Part shown: piece by piece, positions 18,840 through 28,198 of the stretch | Numbering within the stretch: position 1 is the stretch's first letter | How the letters are laid out: each line of letters opens with the position of its first letter | The notes under the pieces: model-generated | What the model saw: the letters and a program-made list of their open reading frames with translations, nothing else | The model's database searches: none | What the model was told of the DNA's origin: nothing | Source: Shinella sp. UYSO24 | Lineage (GTDB): Bacteria; Pseudomonadota; Alphaproteobacteria; Rhizobiales; Rhizobiaceae | Assembly: GCA_902167985.1 (NCBI GenBank) | Contig: CABHNZ010000001.1 | Span: 62,001 to 126,000 of the forward strand | DNA: 64,000 nucleotides | Direction: 5' to 3' | Program-made: the position numbers and the translations under genes

Positions 18840-19685
18840 ATGCCGACATTCCCCTTTCAGCAGGTCGACGTCTTTTCCTCCGAGCCGATGCGCGGCAATC
18901 CGCTGGCGGTCGTCGTCGGTGCCGACAGCCTTTCCGACGGCCAGATGCAGGCTTTCGCCAACTGGACGAACCTCAGCGAGACGACCTTCCTCCTGAAGCC
19001 GACCGATCCGAAGGCGCATTACCGTGTGCGGATCTTCACGCCGACGCAGGAACTGCCGTTTGCCGGACATCCGACGCTCGGCAGCGCGCATGTCTGGCTT
19101 GCCCATGCGGGCGCGTCACCGGATGGCGACATCGTGCAGGAATGCGGTGCCGGGCTCGTGCGCATCCGCCGGGACGGAACGCGGCTTGCCTTTGCCGCCC
19201 CGCCGCTCACCCGCAGCGGGCCGGTCGATCCGGCGCTTGTCGAGCGCATCACCAAGGCGCTCGGACTTGCCGCAGCAGATGTCGAGGATGCCAACTGGCT
19301 GGTCAACGGACCGGACTGGATCGGTCTCAGGCTCCAATCGCGTGAGCAGGTTCTGGCGGTCAAACCCGATTACGCCATGCTGGCCGGCGCGCGCGTCGGG
19401 TTGGTCGGCGTGATCGGCAAGACCGGTGGCGCGGCCGATAGCGGCGACGCGGATTTCGAAGTGCGTGCCTTCACAAAGAATGGTTATGAAGACCCGGTGA
19501 CGGGCAGCCTGAACGCCGGCATGGCGCAATGGCTGATCGGCAGCGGGATTGCACCGACAAGCTATATCGCGGCGCAGGGCACCGTGCTTGGCCGCAACGG
19601 TCGGGTCTTTGTCGACAAGGTGGGCGACGATATCTGGATAGGCGGCGAGGTTGCGGCCTGCGTTGCGGGAACTGTGACGATCTAA
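18840..19685 (+). CDS. PhzF-family isomerase
   Basis: A 281-aa protein of the PhzF/diaminopimelate-epimerase fold. Family signatures include FQQVDVFSSEPMRGNPLAVV at the start, the catalytic Glu in NLSETTFLL (near residue 45), ELPFAGHPTLGSAHVWL, and a second-half YEDPVTGSLNAGMAQWL. It is complete and in frame. Most members are isomerases of unknown substrate; there are no phenazine genes around, so a phenazine role is not implied. It has its own transcription unit between two hairpins and zntB. Confidence 0.87.
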   Translation: MPTFPFQQVDVFSSEPMRGNPLAVVVGADSLSDGQMQAFANWTNLSETTFLLKPTDPKAHYRVRIFTPTQELPFAGHPTLGSAHVWLAHAGASPDGDIVQECGAGLVRIRRDGTRLAFAAPPLTRSGPVDPALVERITKALGLAAADVEDANWLVNGPDWIGLRLQSREQVLAVKPDYAMLAGARVGLVGVIGKTGGAADSGDADFEVRAFTKNGYEDPVTGSLNAGMAQWLIGSGIAPTSYIAAQGTVLGRNGRVFVDKVGDDIWIGGEVAACVAGTVTI

Positions 19686-19781
19686 GTCCGTTTCCATTAC
19701 CCCGCCTCACCTGGCCAACAGGCCATGTGCCGGCAATGAAACCGGTGTGAACCATGCGATTTGCGCAGGAGGAGGCGCAAG

Positions 19782-20822
19782 ATGCTTGAGATCAACAAGA
19801 CGGCAGCCCGCTATGGCGACGAGCCGGGTTTGCGCTTTGCGCTTCTGCTCGACGGGCAAGGCGGTTGCCGTACCGTCAACATGGCGGAGGCATGCTGCTG
19901 GAAGCCGCATGACGGCATCGTCTGGCTGCATTTCGAGCGCGACCACCCGGCCGCCGCCGATTGGGTGAACAATGACGGGCATTTCGACCCTGTCGTAGCC
20001 GAGGCCCTGCTCGAAGACGAATCCCGCCCGCGAGTGGAGCCGGTGGATGACGGGCTGCTCATCATCCTGCGTGGGCTCTGTGCCGCACCGCCGGCAGAGG
20101 AAAAGCATGAGGCCCATGCGGGCGGCGACGATCTCGATCTCGTGCCGCTGCACATCTGGATCGACCAGCACCGGCTGGTGACATTGCGCGACAGCGGCCA
20201 TTACATCACGGCGCTGCGCGATATCCGCCGGGCACTGGAAAACGGCAAGGGGCCGAAGAAAGCCGGCGATCTGCTGGCGATGGTGGCCGACAAGCTGGTG
20301 CGCGATCTCGAACCGGTGCTCGACAGTATGGACGAGGAGATCGACGAGCTTGATGAGCTGATCTTCAAGGGCGAGGCAAGCGAGGTGCGCCAGCGGCTGA
20401 AGCTCTTGCGCCGCCGGGCCGTGCAGCTGCGCCGCTACCTCGCACCGCAGCGCGATGCGCTGTCCCGCATCGAGCATGACGACGCAGCTTGGCTGAGCGA
20501 CCGCGACCGGCTGCGGATCCGCGAAGTCATCGACAAGCTCATGCGGTTCATCGAATATCTCGACGCGATCCGCGATCGCACCAGCATTCTCCACGACGAC
20601 CTCGCGACCGTGATCGGCGAGCGTATCGCGCGCAATTCCAACCGGCTGGCGGCGCTTGCCGCCCTGCTCCTGCCGCCGAGCGTGGTGGCGGGGCTGTTCG
20701 GCATGAATGTCGGCGGCATTCCCGGCGTCAACGACACCTGGGCCTTCCTCATCATCGTCGCTCTGGTCGTCGTCATTTCCGCCGGCACGCTCTGGGTGCT
20801 GAAGCGGATCGACTGGCTCTGA
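19782..20822 (+). CDS. zntB: CorA-type divalent cation transporter (ZntB-like)
   Basis: Inner-membrane zinc/magnesium transporter of the CorA superfamily. The 346-aa protein has a long cytoplasmic N-terminal domain, a helical stalk (about 170-285) and two C-terminal membrane helices. The signature loop is GMNVGGIPG after helix 1, the ZntB form of the family GMN motif. The ATG at 19782 follows GGAGGAGG by about seven bases; the upstream in-frame ATG would only add basic residues. The substrate choice of zinc export is by family resemblance. Confidence 0.85.
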   Translation: MLEINKTAARYGDEPGLRFALLLDGQGGCRTVNMAEACCWKPHDGIVWLHFERDHPAAADWVNNDGHFDPVVAEALLEDESRPRVEPVDDGLLIILRGLCAAPPAEEKHEAHAGGDDLDLVPLHIWIDQHRLVTLRDSGHYITALRDIRRALENGKGPKKAGDLLAMVADKLVRDLEPVLDSMDEEIDELDELIFKGEASEVRQRLKLLRRRAVQLRRYLAPQRDALSRIEHDDAAWLSDRDRLRIREVIDKLMRFIEYLDAIRDRTSILHDDLATVIGERIARNSNRLAALAALLLPPSVVAGLFGMNVGGIPGVNDTWAFLIIVALVVVISAGTLWVLKRIDWL

Positions 20823-20868
20823 GGGTGAGGAGGCTTTGCCCCCTCACCTCCTGTCTTCGCTTCTCCGT

Positions 20869-21485
20869 TCAAGCCGCCTGCCGCTTGCGCATCAGGAGAC
20901 CGGAAAGCAGCCGCAGTTCCGCCGGCGGCCTGCGTTCGATGCGGCGGTAATCGCTACCGTCACGATTGCGACGGACGAGGCCGAGATCGAAGAGGTCCCG
21001 CCGCAGCCGGGCCGGATCTCCGAATGTGTGCAGCGCATTGAGGAAATCGCTGATCTCACGTTCGGAATAGCTCACGCCGCGCGGGATCTTCGACCATAGA
21101 AGCCAGAGGCAAAGCTCCTGCTGCGAGCGCTTGCCCGGCCAGCGGATGAGCCTGCCCTCGCCGTCGAATAGCCTCAAGGTTTTCAGCACCCTCGCCTCAT
21201 CCGGCCGTTCCCCTGGTTCGGCGGCGAAGGCAAGCACGGAGGGGCCGCCGATCGGCCCTTCGGCATCCGCTGCGCCCGCTTCCGGCACAGACTGCGCCGC
21301 AAGTGACGCCTTCTCTTCGCTTGCGGCACGAAATGCTGGTAGTTGCCAAAGCCTGCGGCGCGGCAGATGAGGTTCAGCATCTCCACATGACCTGGCTTAT
21401 GATCGAGCCCGACAAGCTGCTGACGTAACGATTTGGCGAAAGCCGACAGGTCGGCCACGTCCATCGAAAGGATGGTTCTGGTCAT
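20869..21485 (-). CDS. DUF2087 protein, one deletion
   Basis: The C-terminal part is a DUF2087 domain (FDGEGRLIRWPGKRSQQELC, then YSEREISDFLNALHTFGDPA and RRDLFDLGLVRRNRDG), a winged-helix-like domain also found in some transcription regulators. The N-terminal part (MTRTILSMDVADLSAFAKSL to AGFGNYQHF) lies in another frame. Restoring one base near 21330 joins them as NYQHFRAASEEKASLA. About 205 aa in total. It is convergent with zntB. Role unknown; nucleic-acid binding is a guess. Confidence 0.75.
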
Positions 21486-21712
21486 CTCTTACCCTTTGAA
21501 GTGCCGTTCAGTCTTGAATGTCGTCGGTCGCCGGCTTGTCGACTTCGGCACGGGATAAGTGCTGATGATCGAAGAAATGCGCAGGTTTAGCTTTCCCTGT
21601 TCGGGAACGGCAACGCCTCGGTGAACTGCAGACCGTGGCGAGAAACTACCACAAGTCGCTTCACGGTCAAGCATGCGGGCGTCCGGCACTTGAAGCGCGC
21701 CGGAGGCTGTCG

Positions 21713-22693
21713 TTATTCGGCTGCCTCGACATAGGGTGCCGGCACATCGCTCATCAGCGAGGCGGTGAAATGCTCGTGGTTGGGGCACATGGAAAGCTTT
21801 TCCGTGAATGTGTCGATCAGCCAGCGCGCAGCCGGGCCCGGAGGGTTGGCGGCCTTGTGGAGCGCGTAGAGCGGATACTCGCCCTGTTCATAGGCGTCGA
21901 GATCGAGCTTGACGAGATCGCCGCTGCGGAGGTCGTCGCGCACCAGCGAGGCCGGCAGGCCACCCCAGCCGAGGCCGCCACGCACCAGATGGTGTTTCGT
22001 GCCGATATCGCTGACGCGCCAGACCTTGTAGGACAGAACATTGAAATCCCGGCCGGCCGTGATCCCGGATGTGTCCGTGACGACGAGCTGTGTTTCATCG
22101 CGAACATCGGCGACGGTGAGCGGGCGGCCGAGCAGGGCGAGCGGATGATCGGGGGCGGCAACCGGCAGCATGAAGGAATGGCCGATCCTGTCGGCGACGA
22201 GCGTGTCGTCCTTCTTGAACAGCGCGCCACCGATGCCGATCGCCGCGCGACCGGAGGCGACCATATCCATCACCATGCCGAGTTCACCGACATTGAGGTT
22301 GAGCGAGACGGACGGAAAATGGCCGCCGAACTCGCGCAGCGCCATGACCACGGCGCCGGTCGGCACCATGGTGGAAATGGCGATCGTCAGTTCTGCTTCC
22401 AGCCCCTGCTTGATGCTTTTCGCGCGGGCGCGCATCACCTGAAGATCTGCGACGATCCGGCGGGCATCGACCAGCATGGCGCGCCCTTCTTCGGTGAGCT
22501 TCGGCTGGCGGGCGCCGGAGCGCTCGAACAACGTCACTTCCAGCTGCGCTTCGAGATTGGCGATCGTATAGCTGACGACCGACTGTGAACGGTTCAGCGC
22601 TCGCGAGGCCGCCGAAAAGCTGCCGCTTTCGGCAACGGCGAGAAACACCTGAAGCTGGTCGAGCGTCGGATTGGCATCCATCAATCTATCCAT
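21713..22693 (-). CDS. LysR-family transcriptional regulator
   Basis: A 326-aa regulator. The N-terminal helix-turn-helix is clear (LDQLQVFLAVAESGSFSAAS then LNRSQSVVSYTIANLE), followed by a periplasmic-binding-like effector domain. A second ATG at codon 5 is an equally good start. It is divergent from azoR across a 150-bp gap that holds short inverted repeats, so it probably controls azoR and its own gene. The effector is unknown; quinones or electrophiles are plausible given the partner. Confidence 0.92.
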   Translation of the reverse strand: MDRLMDANPTLDQLQVFLAVAESGSFSAASRALNRSQSVVSYTIANLEAQLEVTLFERSGARQPKLTEEGRAMLVDARRIVADLQVMRARAKSIKQGLEAELTIAISTMVPTGAVVMALREFGGHFPSVSLNLNVGELGMVMDMVASGRAAIGIGGALFKKDDTLVADRIGHSFMLPVAAPDHPLALLGRPLTVADVRDETQLVVTDTSGITAGRDFNVLSYKVWRVSDIGTKHHLVRGGLGWGGLPASLVRDDLRSGDLVKLDLDAYEQGEYPLYALHKAANPPGPAARWLIDTFTEKLSMCPNHEHFTASLMSDVPAPYVEAAE

Positions 22694-22751
22694 TCCATCG
22701 ATAGTGGCTTTCGAGATTATCCCAGTTTTGTCGATAGGCGTCCACGCCTAT
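22686..22751. promoter_or_regulatory. Candidate LysR operator repeats
   Basis: A perfect 7-bp inverted repeat ATAGGCG/CGCCTAT with a 4-base spacer lies at 22734-22751. A looser CTATC/GATAG pair lies around 22686-22704, at the start of the regulator gene. Both fall in or at the edge of the divergent LysR-azoR gap, and T-N11-A type sites are usual for LysR proteins. Assignment is inference. Confidence 0.45.
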
Positions 22752-22846
22752 TTCTGTCGCCGAACCATCCGTCCCGCGGGTGACAGAGGCCTCCCAAGCC
22801 TTAAACCGGAATGCAATCCTGCAATACTTTCAAGGAATTGAACGCC

Positions 22847-23458
22847 ATGTCTTCTATCCTTCTCGTTACGTCGAGCCCGCGCGAAGAATCGCTCTCCACG
22901 CAGATCGCCAATGAATTCGTCGACAAGCTCGTTGCCAACCGTCCGGGCGCCACTGTCGTTCGCCGCGACCTCGCCAAGGATGGCATCGCGCATCTCGATA
23001 CCGTGACGACGTCGGCGATCCGCAAGCCGGCCGAAGCCCGTGACGCCGCCGAAGCTGCTGCCGCCGTCAAGTCCGACGCCGCCGTTGCAGAACTTCTCGC
23101 AGCCGACACCGTCGTTCTCGCGACCGGCCTCATCAACTTCAACATCTACTCGACGCTGAAGTCCTGGATCGACAACGTTGCCCGCGCCGGCCTCACCTTC
23201 CGCTACACCGCAGAAGGCCCGCAGGGTCTCGCAACCGGCAAGAAGGTCTATATCGTTCTGGCTTCCGCCGGCGTCTACTCGGAAGGCCCGGCCGCCCCGA
23301 TGAACCATGCCGTTCCCTACCTGAAGACGGTTCTCGGCTTCATGGGCATGACCGATGTCGAAGTCATCTATGTCGAAGGCACCGCTTTCGGTCCGGAAGC
23401 TGCCGAAAAGGCAATCGCTTCGGCCAAGCAGCGCAGCCTGGAACTGGCTGCCGCCTGA
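22847..23458 (+). CDS. azoR: FMN-dependent NADH-azoreductase
   Basis: Flavodoxin-fold quinone/azo reductase using FMN and NADH. The 203-aa protein starts MSSILLVTSSPREESLSTQI, the FMN phosphate loop of the family, and has the second conserved block FNIYSTLKSWIDNVARAGLT and the LASAGVYSEGP loop. The ATG used has AAGGA upstream; the longer ORF adds 12 unlikely residues. Intact. Divergent from a LysR regulator and followed by a hairpin shared with the convergent GGDEF gene. Confidence 0.9.
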   Translation: MSSILLVTSSPREESLSTQIANEFVDKLVANRPGATVVRRDLAKDGIAHLDTVTTSAIRKPAEARDAAEAAAAVKSDAAVAELLAADTVVLATGLINFNIYSTLKSWIDNVARAGLTFRYTAEGPQGLATGKKVYIVLASAGVYSEGPAAPMNHAVPYLKTVLGFMGMTDVEVIYVEGTAFGPEAAEKAIASAKQRSLELAAA

Positions 23459-23481
23459 TATCAGGTGAGGCTCGGGCCTCT

Positions 23482-23503
23482 GGCTCAGGCTTGCGCCTGA
23501 GCC
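23482..23503. terminator. Hairpin between azoR and the GGDEF gene
   Basis: A perfect 9-bp stem GGCTCAGGC/GCCTGAGCC with a TTGC loop lies in the 50-bp gap between two convergent genes. There is no long T run, but the position fits a shared terminator. Confidence 0.6.
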
Positions 23504-23510
23504 TCCTCCA

Positions 23511-24778
23511 TCAGATCGAAACGTCCGCGACGCCGTGAACATTGTTCCGGCCGTTGTTTTTTGCGCTGTAGAGACGCTCGTCGGCGCGGCCGAGAAGGTC
23601 GTCCAGCGTGGCACCATCCTCCGGCGCAGTCGCCACGCCCATGGAGACGGTCATCGCCACGCCATCAGGGCGGAAGACCTGACGGGGGATGTTGAGGCGC
23701 AGGCGCTCGGCGATTAGAAGCGCACGATCATGGTCCGTATTGGGCAGGATCAGCACGAATTCCTCGCCGCCGAAGCGTGAGAGGTGATCTCCCGGCCGCG
23801 AGCCGGTGCGCAGGCTCGCGGCTACCGCCTTCAGGACGTCATCGCCCTTCAGATGGCCGAAGAGGTCGTTGACCGCCTTGAAACTGTCGGCATCGGCAAT
23901 GACGATACTCAGACCCTGCCGGCGTGACAGGCTTTCGCGGATCAGCGCCGGCGCATCCTTCTCCATGCGGGAACGGCCGTTAATGCCCGTCAGACCGTCT
24001 ATGCCGCTGCTGGCGAGCAGCGCCTGATAGCGCTCGCGAAAGGTCAGGTGAGCGAAGATATCGCGGATCTCGCTCGACGAGCGGGCAAGCCGCGGCATCT
24101 GCTCGATCTGAAGATAGAGGCCGAACAGAACCGAATAGATGACGACGGCAAAGAGTTTGGCGTACCAGCCGCCCCAAAGGACGGCGAGCGGGGCGCCGAG
24201 CAGGAAATGCAGGACCGTCCAGAAGGCCAGTTGGTCGAAGGTCAGAAGGATGGCGCCGGAAATCGCAAAGCGCAGGACGATATGCCTGCGCAGCCAGCGG
24301 CCCAGCCGCTCGTAGACGAGGATGATGCCGATCGCATCGATGAAGAGGATGGTCGTGCCCCAGACCATCAGCCAGCCCATTTCGTCGAGAAAGCCCATGT
24401 CTGAGGGCCGGCCGCCCGGCAGGGTGACAGCCGGGTGCATCTGCAGGATTTTGGCGATGACGACCGTCAGGAGGTTGCCGAGGAAAAGGCCGTAGATCGG
24501 CTGGCGAACGGTTGCCGCATCCTCCTTCATATAGAGGAGCAGGATCATCATCAGCTTGCCGGCAAAGAAGATCGATGAGCCCGGCGACACCACGCCGAAG
24601 GGCAGATCCACATAGAAGACCGCGGCGAGATAGGTCTCCATGAAATGCATGACGCCGAGCGCTGCGAGAAACACGCCAAGGCCCAGCTGGCGGCGAAATG
24701 CAGGAACGCCGTCATCACAGAGAAATAAAAGACGGCTTCGATCAGAAACAGTCCGAGATTGAACCATTGCTCCGTCAT
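23511..24778 (-). CDS. Membrane diguanylate cyclase (GGDEF), one deletion
   Basis: Makes the second messenger cyclic di-GMP. The N-terminal half has about six or seven membrane helices (for example AEKIL-flanked segments such as FAGKLMMILLLYM and VLRFAISGAILLTFDQLAFW). The C-terminal domain starts near GIDGLTGINGRSRM and has the active site RFGGEEFVLIL. There is no upstream RxxD inhibitory motif that I can point to with confidence. The frame breaks near 24694; restoring one C joins MTEQWFNLGLFLIEAVFYFS... to RRQLGLGVFLAALG. The start MTEQWFNLGL has AAAGAGG just upstream. Confidence 0.87.
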
Positions 24779-24937
24779 GCGGCCTCTTTGCATAGGGCCC
24801 GTTCAAGGCCATGCGGCATACCATTGATATATCGCGTCGGTTTAGCCGGTGCGAGCCCAATGGCGCAATATGGTATAGAGACACATACGACAGAAAGGCA
24901 CCGGCGGATCAGCTGGCCGCCGGCGATGCTGCGAATG

Positions 24938-25264
24938 TCAGGCCGAGCGGGACTTTTCGCCGTCGCCGAACAGCGAGGGACCATTCTGGTCGATGATCTG
25001 CCGCGCCTTGCGCACGGTATATTCCACCGCGTCGTCCATGGAGGTGAACATGTCGGCGCGCACGAAGGTGCGGGTGAAGACCTCGCCGTTCACGTCCTTC
25101 TCGATGCGGCCGGCCAGACGGTACTGGTTGCCCTCCTTCATCGGGGCCGCGATGATGCGGCAATCGCCATGGACCTGCGGCTCGGCTTCCTTGACGGGCG
25201 CCTCTGCAGCCGGCTTGCCGCCTCCGGTGAAGGCCGAAAAGATGTTGGAGAGAAACGAAGCCAT
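24938..25264 (-). CDS. HlyU-family protein
   Basis: A 108-aa soluble protein of the HlyU family (MASFLSNIFSAFTGGG, then GDCRIIAAPMKEGNQYRLAG and FTSMDDAVEYTVRKARQIID). Despite the family name, rhizobial members are not shown to control hemolysin. AAGGA precedes the ATG. It is followed on the plus side by nothing and sits between the diguanylate cyclase and ilvA on the same strand. Function uncertain. Confidence 0.82.
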   Translation of the reverse strand: MASFLSNIFSAFTGGGKPAAEAPVKEAEPQVHGDCRIIAAPMKEGNQYRLAGRIEKDVNGEVFTRTFVRADMFTSMDDAVEYTVRKARQIIDQNGPSLFGDGEKSRSA

Positions 25265-25333
25265 CGGGATTTCCTTCATGGTGTCTGCGAAGCGGAAGAA
25301 TGACCGGCACAGGGTGCCGAACTATCCGGCCGC

Positions 25334-26597
25334 TCAGATGATCAGGTTGGCGAGAATATCGTTTTCGGTGATATCCTGATAGCCGAGGCCGGCCGCGTCG
25401 AAACGTTCCAGCAGCCTTGCGAAATTGTCGGGATCGGCGGTTTCGATGCCGATCAGGATCGAGCCGAAATTGCGCGCGGTCTTCTTCAGATATTCGAAGC
25501 GGGCGATATCGTCTTCCGGGCCGAGCAGATTGAGGAAATCCTTCAGGGCGCCAGGGCGCTGCGGCAGGCGAAGGATGAAATATTTCTTCAGCCCCGCGTA
25601 GCGCATGGCGCGCTCCTTCACGTCAGGCAGGCGCTCGAAATCGAAATTGCCGCCGGAGACGACGCAGACGATGCGCTTGCCGGCGAGCTTTTCCGCTCCG
25701 AGGAATTGCAGCGCCGTGACGGACAGGCCGCCTGCCGGCTCCAGCACGACGCTTCGACATTCAGCATCTCGGTCATCGTCACGCAGATGGCGTTTTCCGG
25801 GATGAGCATGACCTGGCTTGCCGGGAAGGTTTTCAGCGCTTCGAAATTGGCCGTGCCGATGCGGGCGACGGCCGCGCCATCGACGAAATTGTCGACGCCG
25901 GAGAGCGTCACGGCATGGCCGGCCTCGAGGCTGCGCTTCAGGCTCGGCGCGCGACGGGCTCGGTGAAGAGGAAACGGCTCGGCCCCATGACATCGGCAAG
26001 ATAACCGGTGATACCGGCCGCAAGTCCGCCACCGCCGACCGGCATGATGACGAGATCCGGGATCGCACCATCCGGAAGCTGGTCCATCATTTCCGCAGCG
26101 ACGGTTGCCTGGCCCTCGATGATATCGGCATCGTCGAAAGGCGGCACCATGATCGCGCCCGTCTCTTCGACATGGGTGCGGGCAGCGGCATAGCACTGAT
26201 CGAAAATATCGCCGGTGAGCTTGATGGTGATGAATTCACCGCCGAAGGTGCGGGTCTTGTCGATCTTCTGCTGCGGCGTCGTGACCGGCATGAAGACGAC
26301 GCCCGGAACCTCGAAATGCCTGCAGGCGAAGGCAAAGCCCTGGGCATGATTGCCGGCGGAAGCGCAGACGAAGGTACGGCCGTCGGAGCCGCCATCGGCT
26401 TCAAGGGCCGCGATTGCCTTGCGCAGGAAGTTGAAGGCGCCGCGGATCTTGTAGGACCGGACCGGGGACAGATCCTCGCGCTTCAGCCAGATTTCGGCAC
26501 CATAACGGCGGCTCAGATATTCATTGAGCTGTAGCGGCGTCTCGGGAAAGATCGCCCGCAATGCCGTTCTGGCTTCCTCCACACGCGTCTTGTCCAC
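25334..26597 (-). CDS. ilvA: Threonine ammonia-lyase, two deletions
   Basis: PLP enzyme converting threonine to 2-oxobutanoate, first step of isoleucine synthesis. The PLP lysine is in the VRSYKIRGA motif (about residue 50), followed by CASAGNHAQGFAFAC and the glycine loop MPVGGGGLAAGI. The C-terminus has an ACT-like regulatory domain (YFILRLPQRPGALKDFL). The frame breaks near 25953 (restoring G gives TEPVGAPSLKRSLEAG) and near 25752 (MLNVEGVVLEPAGG). Both are GGC read as GC on the coding strand. ilvD, also for branched-chain amino acids, lies at 52.4 kb. Confidence 0.9.
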
Positions 26598-26660
26598 GAG
26601 ACCTCCCGGATTTCATCTCTGGCAGCCTGCGGCCATGGGCCTGAAGGCTGCGAAACATCT

Positions 26661-26745
26661 TGGTGCGGACGACGGGGATCGAACCCGTAAGACCTAAGTC
26701 GGCAGATTTTAAGTCTGCTGCGTCTACCAATTTCGCCACGTCCGC
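26661..26745 (-). tRNA. tRNA-Leu (TAA)
   Basis: On the minus strand the gene reads from GCGGACGTGGCGAAATTGG to an encoded CCA (26661-26663). It has the long variable arm of a class II tRNA, a 7-bp acceptor stem GCGGACG/CGTCCGC, anticodon TAA in ACTTAAAAT, and a GGTTCGATCC T-arm. Confidence 0.94.
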
Positions 26746-26956
26746 GCGCCACGCTTTTCAGATGTTTGTTTGCATCCGTCAAGGATCACGACGGCAAAAC
26801 ATGACCTCTCCGGTGATGAAAAGAAAGGAGGCGGGCGACACGTCTGCTCCATCTCGCCGCCGTGACGTCATGAAGGCGTTTACCTTCTGGAAACCATAGG
26901 GCGCCTAGGACATGCCGACGAACACGCCACGTACCACAATGATTGGAGTACAGATC

Positions 26957-27175
26957 ATGCGCAATGTCGGCCTTGCAGCCATCACCTTTGCTACCGTCGC
27001 CCTTATTTCCGGCACGCTTCTGTCGGGACAGGCGCTTGCCCAGCCTGCCGGCCAGCGCGAAGCGGCACGCGCCGCCGATAACCGCCGCGCCCATCACACG
27101 GTCTGCAAGATGGAGGCCAAGAAGGTGAAGGTTCACGGCAAGTGGACCGTGCGCAAGGAAAAGGTCTGCCGCTAA
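26957..27175 (+). CDS. Small secreted basic protein (72 aa)
   Basis: Starts MRNVGLAAITFATVALISGT with a cleavage site near GQALAQP. The mature part is short, basic and ends with two cysteines in HTVCKMEAKKVKVHGKWTVR and KVC, which could form one disulfide. GGAG lies eight bases upstream of the ATG. A strong bidirectional terminator follows. Related short periplasmic proteins occur in rhizobia; role unknown. Confidence 0.65.
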   Translation: MRNVGLAAITFATVALISGTLLSGQALAQPAGQREAARAADNRRAHHTVCKMEAKKVKVHGKWTVRKEKVCR

Positions 27176-27212
27176 AGCGACACGCTTCAGCCAGCGACAA
27201 ATCCCCAAAGAC

Positions 27213-27249
27213 AAAAGAGGCGCGGCAGATCAACTGCCGCGCCTCTTTT
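27213..27249. terminator. Bidirectional terminator
   Basis: A perfect 16-bp stem (27213-27228 with 27234-27249, loop ATCAA) has A4 on one side and T4 on the other. It serves the secreted protein on the plus strand and wrbA on the minus strand. Confidence 0.9.
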
Positions 27250-27272
27250 CATTGGTGCCTGAAAGCCTGCGA

Positions 27273-27871
27273 TCAGGCCGAGAGCTTGGCTGCAAGCTTG
27301 GCAACGTGGGCGCCCTGGAACTTGGCGCCTTCGAGTTCGACCTCGGAAGGCTGGCGCGAGCCGTCGCCATTGGTGATCGTCGTTGCGCCGTAAGGGGAGC
27401 CGCCCTTCACTTCTTCGGTGCCCATCTGGCCCTGGAAGGAGTAAGGCAGGCCGGCCACGACCATGCCGTGGTGGAGGAAGGTCGGGATGAAGGAAAGGAT
27501 CGTCGATTCCTGGCCGCCATGTTGCGTGGCAGACGAGGTGAAGGCCGAGCCGACCTTGCCGACGAGCTTGCCGGTGAACCACAGGCCACCGGTCTGATCC
27601 CAGAAATTGCGCATCTGCGAGGCGACCGTGCCGAAACGGGTGCCGGCGCGACGATGATCGCGTCGTACTGATCGAGTTCATCGACGGTGGCAATCGGTGC
27701 TGCCTGATCGAGCTTGAAATGCGAGGCCTTGGCGACTTCTTCCGGAACCAGTTCGGGAACGCGCTTGATGACGGCTTCCGCGCCGGTGGACTCCACACCT
27801 TCGGCAACGGCTTCCGCCATTTTCTCGATATGGCCATAGGAGGAGTAGTAGAGAACCAGAACTTTCGTCAT
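27273..27871 (-). CDS. wrbA: NAD(P)H:quinone oxidoreductase WrbA, one deletion
   Basis: FMN flavoprotein reducing quinones by two electrons. The start [20 protein letters not shown] carries the flavodoxin phosphate loop, and later blocks [19 protein letters not shown] and [11 protein letters not shown] are typical. The frame breaks near 27650; restoring a G gives [16 protein letters not shown]. The protein is then about 200 aa, the family norm. An in-frame ATG at 27973 would add a 34-residue basic and Pro/Ala-rich extension ([15 protein letters not shown]) with its own weak ribosome binding site, so the start is not fully certain. Confidence 0.9.
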
Positions 27872-28198
27872 TTTCTTCATGTCCTTTGCAGGTGCCGATA
27901 CGGGCGATTGAGCGGGTGCCGAAGCGGATGGTGGCGAAACGGCAAACAGCCGTCTCAGAAACTCGATGATCATGGGTCTGCCCTGTAACAAGCGGATGAG
28001 GGCAAGGTAACGAAGGCGAACGGGCCGGGACAGCCAGCGGTTCCACGACGCAGTGTCCACCATTTGTGAACAGCATTCTTGCGTCTTGTTCATTTCGTTG
28101 ACGCAATCGCCTGAGGACTGGCTGCAAGCGGATGCGTCCGGCTTGCTTTCGGCCGTCCGCGCGCTAACGTCCTCGCATCACAGAAAGCGAGTATACCC

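Noticed and set aside
18840..19685. Phenazine biosynthesis gene
   Set aside because: PhzF-family proteins are widespread; no other phz genes are present.
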